From: Acidobacteriota bacterium
GTDB taxonomy: Bacteria > Acidobacteriota > Terriglobia > Bryobacterales > Bryobacteraceae
Assembly (NCBI GenBank): GCA_026394075.1
Contig: JAPKYX010000074.1
Location: forward strand, 1 to 42,833
Reading direction: 5' to 3'
DNA: 42,833 bases
The notes under the pieces: generated by a model
Told to the model about the DNA's origin: nothing
Database searches by the model: none
The model's input: the letters and a program-made list of their open reading frames with translations, nothing else
Translations under genes and position numbers: made by a program
In this document: one piece after another, positions 33,743 to 42,007 of the stretch
Position numbering within the stretch: position 1 is the stretch's first letter
Layout of the letters: every line of letters starts with the position of its first letter

Positions 33743-34882
33743 TCAGGACCCCTTGGGCCGGAACAGCAGTGGGGTTAGTTCGGCCAGGTTGCGGCGCCAT
33801 ACCAGCCAGGTGTGCGCACCCGGAGTTTCAATCGCCGTGTGTCGCACATCTTTAGTCTTCAGATACTCGATGAACTTGCGGTTGGCGTCGATCAGCCGGT
33901 CTTCGGTGCCACAGGCGATCCACAGCAGGCGGAGCTGCTCATTCGCCTTGGCGTCGAGCTTGGGGTACGTTGCGGCGTAATCGTTCGACGCGCCGCCCGC
34001 GCTGAACGAACCCACCCACGCGAAGCGGTCAATCGCATTCAAGCCGACATAGAGCGATTCCGCGCCGCCCATCGACAAGCCGGCAATGGCGCGAGACTCA
34101 CGGTCGGCCTTAGCGCGGTAGCTTTTTTCGACGGCCGGAATCACTTCGCTGAACAAAGCATCGCGGTACCGGTCATAGTTGCGCTTGACGAGGCTGGGAT
34201 CGCGGAAGGCGCCCACGCCCGCGCGAGAAACAATCTCCGGCGCGCCGTAGCCCAGCGTCATCACCACCAGCATCGGCTTGGCCTTCCCCTGCGCGATCAA
34301 GTTGTCGAGGATCACATTCGCCTTGCCCACCGCCGTCCAGCCGCTGGCGTCATCGCTGAAGCCGTGCAGCAGGTAGAGCACGGGGTAAGTCGTCTTGGCC
34401 GTCGGGTCATACCCGGCGGGCGTGTAGACGTAGAAGTCACGGTCGTCGCCCACGATGCCTGAATGATAGAAGTGGCGGTGAATCGCACCGCGTGGCGCAC
34501 TGGTCAGTTCCCATGCGAGCGGCGTCGCGCTGGGGACGTGCACCATGTTCGAGGGGTTCAGCAGGTTGGGCGTGAGGACGGAGTTCAACGGGTCCATCGC
34601 GCTCACGCCATCGACGTTGAACGAGTAGCCATAGATATCGGGCGGCAGGGGATCGGTGGTGACGCTCCAGACGCCCGCTTCATCCCGCTGCATGGCCAGC
34701 TTCGGCGATCCGGCGCGGTTGACGGAAACTTCCCTCGCGTTCGGGGCACGCAGGCGAAAGGTGACGCGCTTATCCGCATGCACTTCGGGCGAAACGATCG
34801 GCGCGGGCGGGGCAGCCGGTTGCGCCCACAGTAAACCCGCCAGCGCGGGCAGCAACAGAAACTGACGACCAGAGATTGGCAT
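33743..34882 (-). CDS. Exported esterase D/feruloyl-esterase-like alpha/beta hydrolase
   Basis: This 379-residue protein has a signal peptide (PISGRQFLLLPALAGLLWAQ). Residues of about 30-110 form an Ig-like/CBM48-type domain (VTFRLRAPNAREVSVN, YGYSFNVDGV). The catalytic esterase domain follows, with LLHGFSDD (oxyanion region), nucleophile Ser270 in GLSMGG, Asp328 in CGTEDRLID and His357 in PGAHTW. This is the layout of XynZ/Fes-like esterases that release feruloyl or acetyl groups from plant polysaccharides. The ATG at 34880-34882 was chosen because it starts the signal peptide. It is divergent from an aldo/keto reductase gene across 76 bases. Confidence 0.92.
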   Translation of the reverse strand: MPISGRQFLLLPALAGLLWAQPAAPPAPIVSPEVHADKRVTFRLRAPNAREVSVNRAGSPKLAMQRDEAGVWSVTTDPLPPDIYGYSFNVDGVSAMDPLNSVLTPNLLNPSNMVHVPSATPLAWELTSAPRGAIHRHFYHSGIVGDDRDFYVYTPAGYDPTAKTTYPVLYLLHGFSDDASGWTAVGKANVILDNLIAQGKAKPMLVVMTLGYGAPEIVSRAGVGAFRDPSLVKRNYDRYRDALFSEVIPAVEKSYRAKADRESRAIAGLSMGGAESLYVGLNAIDRFAWVGSFSAGGASNDYAATYPKLDAKANEQLRLLWIACGTEDRLIDANRKFIEYLKTKDVRHTAIETPGAHTWLVWRRNLAELTPLLFRPKGS

Positions 34883-34946
34883 GACCAAGATCATTTCGCA
34901 TTTTGGGCGCGGACGCCAGTGGTCAACGCGCATAAGTGGAATCCGA

Positions 34947-34952
34947 TAAACT
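34947..34952 (+). promoter_or_regulatory. Putative -10 element before aldo/keto reductase operon
   Basis: TAAACT ends six bases before the ATG at 34959. There is no Shine-Dalgarno in the short leader. On the other strand AATGAT stands seven bases before the esterase ATG. Confidence 0.3.
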
Positions 34953-34958
34953 TCCCCC

Positions 34959-36428
34959 ATGCGCTCACTCATTACCCGCCGCATACTGATGGCCTCCACG
35001 TTCCTGCCGGTCGCCGGTAAGTTTCGCGTCTGGGCTCACCCGGTCGCGCAGACCCTGGCCACGCGTCCGCTGGGCCGCACCGGCCGCGAGGTGACGACGT
35101 TTGGCCTCGCCGGCGGCAACAAGGTGATGTGGGATTTGCCGGGCGAGGAAGGCCCGTCGATCGTGGTGAAGGCCGTCCGCAGCGGCATCACCTACCTCGA
35201 AACCGCCAACAACTACCAGTTGAGCCAGCTCAACTACGGTAAGGCCTTCCGCATCCTGAACCTGATCCCCGGCCAGCCCGGCTACGACGCCAATCTCCGC
35301 GCGCGGCTTTTCCTGGCCACCAAGACCAGCCTTCGAACCGCCATCGTCCGCGGCGATGCTCAGCCGGTCGGCCGCGCGGGCAGCGGCATGCGCCTGGCGG
35401 TAGAGGACCTGCTTCGTTCGATGACGCAGTTCTTTGGCGACGGCAAAGGGTACATCCCCGATGGCGCCTACATCGACCTGATGCAGATCCACACGCTGGT
35501 GAATGAGTCCGATGTCGATGCCGCGTTTGAAGGTTACGACAACCCCGGCGAGAAATCTCTACCGCGCGTCGGCTCGGTGGCCGCGCTGAAGGACTACCGC
35601 GATGGCACCAACCTGACGGGCCTCAATCCCGGCCAGAAGAAGTACATCCGCCACCTGGGCATCACCGGCCACTCCAACCCCTACGTCCACATGTACGCCA
35701 TGCGCAAGGACAAGAACAACGATCTGGAGACGCTGCTGGTGGCGCTCAACCCCAACGACAAACACTTCGCCTGCCACCAGCACAACTCCGTGCCGGTCGC
35801 GCAAGCCAAGGGCATGGGCATCATCGGCATGAAGATCTTCGCGGATGGCGTGATGTACGGCCTGGAAAAGAAGTACGCCTCACAACCGGGCCAGAGCGTT
35901 CCCACCGTGGGCCAACCCGGCAAAGTGGACCATCGCGACTTCCTGCGCTACGTGCTGTCGATCAACGGCGTCTCCACCCTGATCACCGGCATCGGCCTCA
36001 CCGACAAAAACGACGACCCCGCGCGCGACCAGATCGCCGCCAACCTCGCGGCCTGCCAGATGCCGAACCTCGACCAAGCCCGCATGCGCGTGATCGAAGA
36101 TGAAGTGGCGGCCAAGCATTCCACCGACACCAACTTCTTCCAGATGGCCGCCCGTGGCCTGATGGCGCCGCAACTGGAGCTCCGCAAGCGCAACTCAGGC
36201 GATGTGCAGGTGCTGTGGAACACGGGCTTTGCCGGGGCTGACCCGCTGGTCCGCTATGAAGTCTTCCGAAAAGGCGTCAAGGTCTTCACGCGGCCGTTCG
36301 AACCGCAGACGACGGAAGAGCCATGGGACTTCTTTGATAACTCCGCCACCCCGGGTGAAGAAGAGTACTTCATCCGCGTGGTGGATAAGGCCGGGAAGAC
36401 GGCGGATTCGAAGACGGTGAAGCTGTGA
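34959..36428 (+). CDS. Tat-exported aldo/keto reductase with C-terminal FN3-like domain
   Basis: This 489-residue protein is longer than a normal aldo/keto reductase (about 310). It begins LITRRILMASTFLPVAG, a probable twin-arginine signal. The AKR barrel starts at TRPLGRTGREVTTFGLAG. Of the catalytic tetrad, Tyr86, Lys122 (LATKTS) and His178 (MQIHTL) are present, but the usual Asp is Glu81 (YLETANNY). A block of about 40 residues rich in Gly and Pro is inserted around 185-215. Residues of about 405-489 resemble a fibronectin type III or Ig-like domain (LVRYEVFRKGVKV, EEYFIRVVDKAGK). It probably acts on sugars outside the cytoplasm. The stop overlaps the next gene. Confidence 0.88.
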   Translation: MRSLITRRILMASTFLPVAGKFRVWAHPVAQTLATRPLGRTGREVTTFGLAGGNKVMWDLPGEEGPSIVVKAVRSGITYLETANNYQLSQLNYGKAFRILNLIPGQPGYDANLRARLFLATKTSLRTAIVRGDAQPVGRAGSGMRLAVEDLLRSMTQFFGDGKGYIPDGAYIDLMQIHTLVNESDVDAAFEGYDNPGEKSLPRVGSVAALKDYRDGTNLTGLNPGQKKYIRHLGITGHSNPYVHMYAMRKDKNNDLETLLVALNPNDKHFACHQHNSVPVAQAKGMGIIGMKIFADGVMYGLEKKYASQPGQSVPTVGQPGKVDHRDFLRYVLSINGVSTLITGIGLTDKNDDPARDQIAANLAACQMPNLDQARMRVIEDEVAAKHSTDTNFFQMAARGLMAPQLELRKRNSGDVQVLWNTGFAGADPLVRYEVFRKGVKVFTRPFEPQTTEEPWDFFDNSATPGEEEYFIRVVDKAGKTADSKTVKL

Positions 36429-37354
36429 GGCTTCCCAAGCTTTCTTTCGGCACCATGACCTTCGGCTCGCAAGTCAGCGAGCCGGATTCGCACCGCATCC
36501 TCGATTTCTGCCTGGATCACGCCATCACGTTGATCGATACGGCGAATGTCTACAACCTGGGCAAAAGCGAAGAGATCATCGGCAACTGGATCGCGGCGCG
36601 AGGCAAGCGCGACGATTTCTTCCTCGCCACCAAAGTCCGGGGCAAGATGGGCGATGGGCCGCTCGACATCGGCGTGTCACGCGCGGCCATCTTCAAAAAC
36701 ATCGACGACTCGCTGCGCCGCTTGAAGACGGACTACGTGGATCTTTACTACCTCCACATGCCGGACCCGGCGGTGCCGCTGGAAGAATCGCTGGAGGCGC
36801 TGGAAGACCTGCGGCGCATGGGCAAGATCCGCCAGCCCGCCATGTCCAACTACCCGGCCTGGCAGATGGTGGAAGCCCGCTGGATCGCCGCCCGCCGCGG
36901 CTTTGTGCCGGTCACCGTGACGCAGCCCATGTACAACCTGCTGGCCCGTGGCCTGGAGCAAGAATACATGCCCATGGCCAAGCAGTACGGCATTGAGACT
37001 TGCGTCTACAACCCGCTCGCCGGCGGCCTGCTGACGGGAAAGCACCCCGCCCAGCCCGTCCAAGGCTCACGCTTTGACGGCAACCAGATGTACCTGGACC
37101 GTTACTGGCACGACGCCATGCACCGCGCCGTGGAAGTGCTGAAGCAATCCGATCGTCCGCTGATCAGCATTGCACTCAACTGGCTGCTGCACCATTCCGA
37201 AACCACCTCCATCCTGCTGGGTGCCTCCCGCATCGAACAGCTTGCGGAGAACGTCCGCGCGGCTGAAGACGGGCCGCTCGATGAGGCGACGTTGAAGCTG
37301 TGCGATGAAGCGTGGGCGATCTCGCGGGCGGTGGCGCCAAAGTACAACCGCTAA
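36425..37354 (+). CDS. Aldo/keto reductase
   Basis: This 309-residue NADPH-dependent oxidoreductase has the full AKR tetrad: Asp38 and Tyr43 in LIDTANVYNLGKSE, Lys70 in LATKVRG and His111 in LYYLHMPD. The C-terminal cofactor region includes TSILLGASRIEQLAENV. It lacks a signal peptide, so it is cytoplasmic, unlike the preceding reductase. The GTG start overlaps the upstream stop by four bases (GTGA), which implies coupling. The operon pairs an exported and a cytoplasmic AKR, which may act at two steps of one sugar pathway. The sulfatase gene follows after 50 bases. Confidence 0.95.
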   Translation: MRLPKLSFGTMTFGSQVSEPDSHRILDFCLDHAITLIDTANVYNLGKSEEIIGNWIAARGKRDDFFLATKVRGKMGDGPLDIGVSRAAIFKNIDDSLRRLKTDYVDLYYLHMPDPAVPLEESLEALEDLRRMGKIRQPAMSNYPAWQMVEARWIAARRGFVPVTVTQPMYNLLARGLEQEYMPMAKQYGIETCVYNPLAGGLLTGKHPAQPVQGSRFDGNQMYLDRYWHDAMHRAVEVLKQSDRPLISIALNWLLHHSETTSILLGASRIEQLAENVRAAEDGPLDEATLKLCDEAWAISRAVAPKYNR

Positions 37355-37389
37355 GGAGACGGACTCTCCGGCACGACCCGTCGCCGTAG

Positions 37390-37395
37390 CATACT
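37390..37395 (+). promoter_or_regulatory. Putative -10 element before sulfatase gene
   Basis: CATACT ends nine bases before the ATG at 37405; an overlapping TAGCAT lies at 37387-37392. The GAGG directly abutting the ATG is too close to act as a normal RBS. Confidence 0.25.
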
Positions 37396-37404
37396 CATCT
37401 GAGG

Positions 37405-38736
37405 ATGCTCACTCGCCGAACCTTCGCCTCCAGCCTGCTCGCGGCGCCGCTGGCTGCCCCGTTGATGAACGCGCAGTCGTCGCGCCGGCCGAATCTCGTG
37501 ATCTTGTATGCCGACGACATGGGCCACCATGACGTCAGCTTTAACGGTCGCAAGGAATGGTCGACGCCGAATCTTGACCGGCTGGGCGCTCAGGGCACCG
37601 TGTTTGACCGCTGGTACACCGCGTATCCGCTCTGCGCTCCGTCGCGCGCGGCGCTGCTCACCGGCAAGTACGGCATCCACAACACGGTTCGCAACAACGT
37701 CACCGACATCCCCAAGGATGAAGTCACCCTGGCGGAGGCCGTGAAGCCGCTGGGCTATTCGACGGCGCTGTTCGGCAAGTGGCATCAAGGCAAACTCGCC
37801 CAACGCAACGAGCGCGGCGAGACCTTCACGCATCCGCTGGAGCAGGGCTTTGATGAGACGTTCGGCTATCTTGATGCCCTTCACGCCTGGGAGCATTTCC
37901 CCAAAGCGCTCTGGCGCAACCGCACCTCGGAGCCGGTCAGCGGCTATTCTTGTGACCTGTTAGCCAACGAAGCCGTGCGCTTCATCAATCAGAAGAAGGC
38001 CGACCCGTTCCTGCTCTATGTGCCCTTTATCGAGCCTCACTTCTGGGTGGAAGCCCCGGAAGAGAACCTGAAGAAGTATCGCGGCAAGTTCCCTGAGAAG
38101 GACCCATCAAAGCCCGTCCGCGCCGCCTACGCCGCCATGATCGAACGCCTGGATTCCGCCATCGGCCGCATCGTCAAAACGATCGACGACGCTGGCCTGG
38201 GCAAAGATACGCTGATCCTGTTCAGCTCCGACAACGGTGCCACCTTTGAAGAGCGCACCTTTGGCGCGCCCTGGCATCACGATTACAACCAGCCGTTCCG
38301 CGGCCAGAAGCGGTCATTGGAAGAAGGCGGCATTCGCGTGCCCGGCATCGTCCGCTGGACCGGGCAGGTGCCCGCGGGCAAACGGTCGAGTGATGTGATG
38401 CACATGACCGATGTGATGCCCAGCATGCTCACCGCTGCCGGAGGACGCCCGGACAGCGCCTGGAAGGTGGATGGCACCAACATGCTCGATGTCTGGCGCG
38501 GCAAGGCCAAAGCGCCGGACCGCACGGTGTTCTGGGAGTTCACCGTCGAAGGCTGGAACATGCTGGCGGCCATGCGCGGCGATTGGAAGTATTTGGAGAT
38601 GGGCGACAACCGCTGGCTCTACAACGTCAAGGACGACCCGCAGGAGCGCCGCACGCTGGCTGGCGAGTACCCGGAGGTCTTCAAACAGATGCAGGCGGAA
38701 ACCCGAGCGTGGCTTGCGACTGCCAGACGGAGTTGA
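37405..38736 (+). CDS. Tat-exported type I sulfatase
   Basis: This 443-residue protein begins LTRRTFASSLLAAPLAAPLMNAQ, a twin-arginine signal. The sulfatase core has NLVILYADDMG with metal-binding Asp37 and Asp38, and the signature CAPSRAALLTGKYG, where Cys77 of C-x-P-S-R is the residue converted to formylglycine. FGKWH, the catalytic lysine/histidine region, and FSSDNGAT with the metal-binding Asp/Asn pair follow. It should remove sulfate esters from sulfated glycans outside the cytoplasm. A sulfatase-maturing enzyme is not in the window. The last 56 bases overlap the 3' end of the convergent UvrC-like gene. Confidence 0.96.
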   Translation: MLTRRTFASSLLAAPLAAPLMNAQSSRRPNLVILYADDMGHHDVSFNGRKEWSTPNLDRLGAQGTVFDRWYTAYPLCAPSRAALLTGKYGIHNTVRNNVTDIPKDEVTLAEAVKPLGYSTALFGKWHQGKLAQRNERGETFTHPLEQGFDETFGYLDALHAWEHFPKALWRNRTSEPVSGYSCDLLANEAVRFINQKKADPFLLYVPFIEPHFWVEAPEENLKKYRGKFPEKDPSKPVRAAYAAMIERLDSAIGRIVKTIDDAGLGKDTLILFSSDNGATFEERTFGAPWHHDYNQPFRGQKRSLEEGGIRVPGIVRWTGQVPAGKRSSDVMHMTDVMPSMLTAAGGRPDSAWKVDGTNMLDVWRGKAKAPDRTVFWEFTVEGWNMLAAMRGDWKYLEMGDNRWLYNVKDDPQERRTLAGEYPEVFKQMQAETRAWLATARRS

Positions 38737-39799
38737 TGGCCCGCACCAGCTTCCGGTACGAGAGCGGGTACGGTAGCCACTCGCCGTCCCGCCACGTCGA
38801 ATAGAACCACTGCGCCAACAGCGCCGTGTGATCGTTCCGTTCCTGCACCGAAGTGCGGGTGGCCGACACCTGATCCAGCACATCCCGCAACCGCGCATCC
38901 ATCGATTGCCCGGCACCGGCCAGGCTGAAGTTGATGGGGGCCTGCCACCATCCGTCGAAGAACGGTCGCAACCGGACAAAGCCCGGCTCCGGAGCAGGCA
39001 ACACGGCCAAGCCCCGCAACTGGCTCAGATCATGCGCCAGCTCATCACGAAGCTTCAGCACCTCGGTCACTTTCTCGAAGCGCCGGTGCTGGCGTTGCGC
39101 TTCTTCAAACTCCAGTTCGTCGCTGGCCCGGTCCCGCGCGGCGGCAATCGTGTCCAGCAGCGTGCTGCCATTGGTGGCCAGAAAGTCGCCCGCGCGACGG
39201 ACTTCGCTCAAGTACTCACTGGGTGTCACGGCCATCTGGCAAGGCCGCAGGCAGAGGTTCATCTCGCCATAGATGCAGCCCGGATGCGACGCCGCTGGTG
39301 CCAGGTCTTCCGGGCAGCGGCGCAACTGGAACAGGTCCAGAAACTGCGCCTCAAAGGCCTCGGCTGCGGCCCGCGTGCGGAAGGGCCCAAAGAAGCGGCC
39401 TTCGCCGCCGGTCAGCCGCGAGGTCACCTGGCTGCGCGGAAACTCATTGGAGAGCAGCAGCTTCAAATAGCTCGGCGGCCGCAACCGGATGTAGCGCGCA
39501 TAGTTGGCCGGAAAGTGGCGGCGGGCCGCTTCGTAAAGCGCCAGGTTGCCATCCAGGCGCGACCCCGTCAGTTCCCACTCCAAGCGCCGCGCGACCGTCC
39601 GCAGCGAAAAAACGCGGGCATTCGGGCCCAGCAGCCGCTTCAAGCGGCGGCGTAGTTGGGAGGTTCGGGCCAGATACGGCTCGCCCTGATCAGCAAAGAT
39701 CGAAAACACCGCCGCGCCTTCCGGGACAGTTTCCAGTAGTTCGTCCAGTTCCGCGCCGCTCGTTTCGCGGCCGGCCTGCGGCAGTTCCAGGGTCTCCAA
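38681..39799 (-). CDS. UvrC-like protein lacking the RNase H and HhH domains
   Basis: This 372-residue protein aligns with the N-terminal half of excinuclease subunit UvrC. Residues of about 28-105 match the GIY-YIG domain, but its two motifs are degenerate (AVFSIF and YLARTS instead of GVY and YxGK), while LRRRLKRLLG and the Glu90 region persist. Next come FFGPFRTRAAAEAF and four cysteines (162, 175, 183, 187) with almost the spacing of the E. coli UvrC cluster cysteines, then a UvrB-binding-like UVR segment (ELEFEEAQRQHRRFEKV). The RNase H nuclease and helix-hairpin-helix domains are absent. The start is TTG. It is probably a non-nucleolytic paralogue rather than the repair enzyme. It is divergent from the APH-kinase operon. 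Confidence 0.85.
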   Translation of the reverse strand: METLELPQAGRETSGAELDELLETVPEGAAVFSIFADQGEPYLARTSQLRRRLKRLLGPNARVFSLRTVARRLEWELTGSRLDGNLALYEAARRHFPANYARYIRLRPPSYLKLLLSNEFPRSQVTSRLTGGEGRFFGPFRTRAAAEAFEAQFLDLFQLRRCPEDLAPAASHPGCIYGEMNLCLRPCQMAVTPSEYLSEVRRAGDFLATNGSTLLDTIAAARDRASDELEFEEAQRQHRRFEKVTEVLKLRDELAHDLSQLRGLAVLPAPEPGFVRLRPFFDGWWQAPINFSLAGAGQSMDARLRDVLDQVSATRTSVQERNDHTALLAQWFYSTWRDGEWLPYPLSYRKLVRAINSVWQSQATLGFPPASV

Positions 39800-39807
39800 T
39801 GCAAAAC

Positions 39808-39813
39808 TAGAAT
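39808..39813 (+). promoter_or_regulatory. Putative -10 element of the kinase/enolase/M20 operon
   Basis: TAGAAT lies 20 bases before the ATG at 39834, giving a leader of about 14 bases that includes TAGGG. It sits in the 34-base gap shared with the divergent UvrC-like gene. Confidence 0.35.
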
Positions 39814-39833
39814 CTCATGCTTGGTAGGGCGAA

Positions 39834-40799
39834 ATGAGTATCGTCACATTGAATGCGGAGTATCTGGAATCGCGCGGCTTCGATGTCCGCCATGCGGAGG
39901 AACTTTCGGGCGGTGTCTCGAACGTGGTGCTGATGGTGGAGACCGGCACGGAATGCCTGGTCTTCAAACAGTCGCTGGCCAAGCTCCGCGTGGCCGAAGA
40001 ATGGCTGTTCGACCAGAAGCGCATCATCAATGAGCGGCGCTGCATGGAGATGCTGGGCGACTTGCTGCCGGGCTCCGCCCCCCGCGTCCGCTTTGCCGAC
40101 GATGAGAATTTCATCTTCGGCATGACTTGCGCTCCGCCGGGCGGCCAGTTGTGGAAGACGGCTCTGCTGGACGGCAGTACCGACACGACCGCGGCCGCCA
40201 GAGTCGGGGGCATGTTGGCAGAAATGCACGCCCGCGCCGCCACGGATCCCCGCACCCAAACATGGTTCGGCGATCAGGAAGTGTTCATCCAGGGACGCAT
40301 CGATCCCTATCATCGCTTCACCGCCCGGGCCCATCCCGACCTGGCACCGTTGATCGAAGCGGAGGTGGCGCGCATGCTGGCGCATCGGACCACGCTGGTC
40401 CACGGCGACTATTCGCCCAAGAATCTCTTTGTCTATCCCGACAGTGTGCTGATGCTCGATTTTGAAGTGGCGCACTTCGGCGACCCGGCCTTCGATGTCG
40501 CCTTCTGCCTGACGCACCTGCTGCTGAAGGTGATCCACTTCCCCTCGCGCCGCGCCGAATACTTGCGCGTGGCGGAGGCTTACTGGCAGGGTTACTCGCG
40601 CGTGCGAGGACTTGATCCCGACGTTGAACAGAATACGATTCGCGAACTGGCCTGCCTGATACTGGCCCGCATCGATGGCAAATCGAAAGAAGACTACATC
40701 ACGATGGAACACGAGAAGCAGCAGGCCCGAGACCTGGCGCGGTGGCTCTTCGTCTCGCGGCCGGCCTCGCTTGAAACGGTGTGGGAGGAACTCGCATGA
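39834..40799 (+). CDS. APH-fold small-molecule kinase
   Basis: This 321-residue protein has the aminoglycoside phosphotransferase/choline kinase/methylthioribose kinase fold. The N-lobe has ELSGGVSNVVLMVE as nucleotide loop and Lys45 in VFKQ. The C-lobe has the catalytic loop HGDYSPKN (190-197) and the metal-binding DFE (209-211). A TEC...NERRCMEML helix region corresponds to the ATP-clamp Glu. The substrate is a small metabolite; no resistance function is implied. The stop overlaps the enolase-like gene as ATGA, so the product may feed that enzyme. Confidence 0.9.
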   Translation: MSIVTLNAEYLESRGFDVRHAEELSGGVSNVVLMVETGTECLVFKQSLAKLRVAEEWLFDQKRIINERRCMEMLGDLLPGSAPRVRFADDENFIFGMTCAPPGGQLWKTALLDGSTDTTAAARVGGMLAEMHARAATDPRTQTWFGDQEVFIQGRIDPYHRFTARAHPDLAPLIEAEVARMLAHRTTLVHGDYSPKNLFVYPDSVLMLDFEVAHFGDPAFDVAFCLTHLLLKVIHFPSRRAEYLRVAEAYWQGYSRVRGLDPDVEQNTIRELACLILARIDGKSKEDYITMEHEKQQARDLARWLFVSRPASLETVWEELA

Positions 40800-42007
40800 G
40801 ACCCATTGAACGCGTCCGCGCGCTGGAAGTGTTGGATTCCCGGGGACGGCCCACGGTAGAGGCTGAAGTCTGGTTGACGGGTGGCGCACACGGCAGAGCC
40901 ATCGCCCCGTCCGGCGCTTCCACCGGCAAGCATGAGGCGCTGGAACTGCGCGATCACGACCCCGCCCGGTACGGCGGCCTGGGCGTCCGCAAGGCCGTCC
41001 GCAACATCCACGAAGGCATCGCCCCGGCCATCATCGGCATTGCTTCACAAGTTGAGTTGGACGACCATCTGCGCCACGTCAAGCAGTTCGGAGCCAACGC
41101 CACATTGGCTGTTTCGATGGCCATGGCCCATGCGATTGCCGATGCCAAGCAGGTGCAGCTCTGGAAGTCGATCGGTGAAGGTCCGGCCACCATGCCCGTG
41201 CCCATGGTCAACCTGATCAGCGGCGGCCTGCATGCCGGGCGCAACCTGGACCTGCAGGACTTTCTGATCATCGCCGCTAACTGCGACACCTACTCGCAGG
41301 CGCTGGAACGCATTGTCCGGGTCTACAACAATGCCAAGCGCATCATCGATGCCCGCGGTTTGTCGTCACTCAAAGCGGATGAAGGCGGTTTCTCGCCCGC
41401 GCTTGAGTCCAATGAAGCGGCGCTCGACCTGGTGATGGAAGCAGCCGAAGGCATTGAGATCAAGATCGCGCTCGATGTGGCGGCCACTCACTTTTATGAA
41501 GAGGGCGTCTACCAGCTGGCGCGGGAATCCCGCTCTCTCACCGCCGCCGACATGGTGGACCTGCTGGCCGGCTGGTGTGACCGCTACCCCATCGTTTCGA
41601 TTGAAGACGGCTTAGCCGAAGACGACTGGGATGGCTGGCAACTGCTCACCCAACGACTGGGGCAGCGTGTCCAATTGATTGGCGATGATCTCTTTACGAC
41701 CAACCCCGGCCGCCTGCAACGCGGCATCGACTCTGGTGCCGCCAACGGCGTGTTGATCAAGATGAACCAGATCGGCACCGTCACTGAGACGCTGGAAGTG
41801 ATGGCGCTGGCCAAGGCCAACGGCTATCGCACCGTCGTCTCAGCGCGGTCCGGCGAAAGCGAAGACTCCACCATGTCCGATCTGGCCGTGGGCACGGGGG
41901 CGGGGCAGATTAAAGTCGGCAGTGTGAACCAAAGTGAGCGGTTGGCCAAGTACAACCAACTGCTCCGCATCGAACGGGAGGGCTTGCCTTATGCGCGCCT
42001 ATATTGA
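40796..42007 (+). CDS. Enolase paralogue with altered catalytic residues
   Basis: This 403-residue protein is of the phosphopyruvate hydratase family but about 25 residues shorter than housekeeping enolases. It keeps the phosphate loop SGASTGKHEA, Glu196 (ADEGGFSP), metal ligands Asp227 (ALDVAA), Glu270 (SIEDG) and Asp297 (GDDLF), catalytic Lys322 (IKMNQ) and Lys373 (GQIKVGS). Two sites deviate: Asp155 replaces the Glu of the QEF motif (LQDFL), and SHRSGE reads SARSGE (Ala350 for His). The substitutions flank the active site, so a changed substrate or loss of classical activity is possible. It is coupled to the kinase gene upstream (ATGA) and overlaps the M20 gene by 17 bases. Confidence 0.92.
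   Translation: MRPIERVRALEVLDSRGRPTVEAEVWLTGGAHGRAIAPSGASTGKHEALELRDHDPARYGGLGVRKAVRNIHEGIAPAIIGIASQVELDDHLRHVKQFGANATLAVSMAMAHAIADAKQVQLWKSIGEGPATMPVPMVNLISGGLHAGRNLDLQDFLIIAANCDTYSQALERIVRVYNNAKRIIDARGLSSLKADEGGFSPALESNEAALDLVMEAAEGIEIKIALDVAATHFYEEGVYQLARESRSLTAADMVDLLAGWCDRYPIVSIEDGLAEDDWDGWQLLTQRLGQRVQLIGDDLFTTNPGRLQRGIDSGAANGVLIKMNQIGTVTETLEVMALAKANGYRTVVSARSGESEDSTMSDLAVGTGAGQIKVGSVNQSERLAKYNQLLRIEREGLPYARLY

Noticed and set aside
39834..40799. The APH-fold kinase as an antibiotic-resistance gene
   Set aside because: It is embedded in a metabolic operon with an enolase-like gene, and the fold covers many small-molecule kinases.
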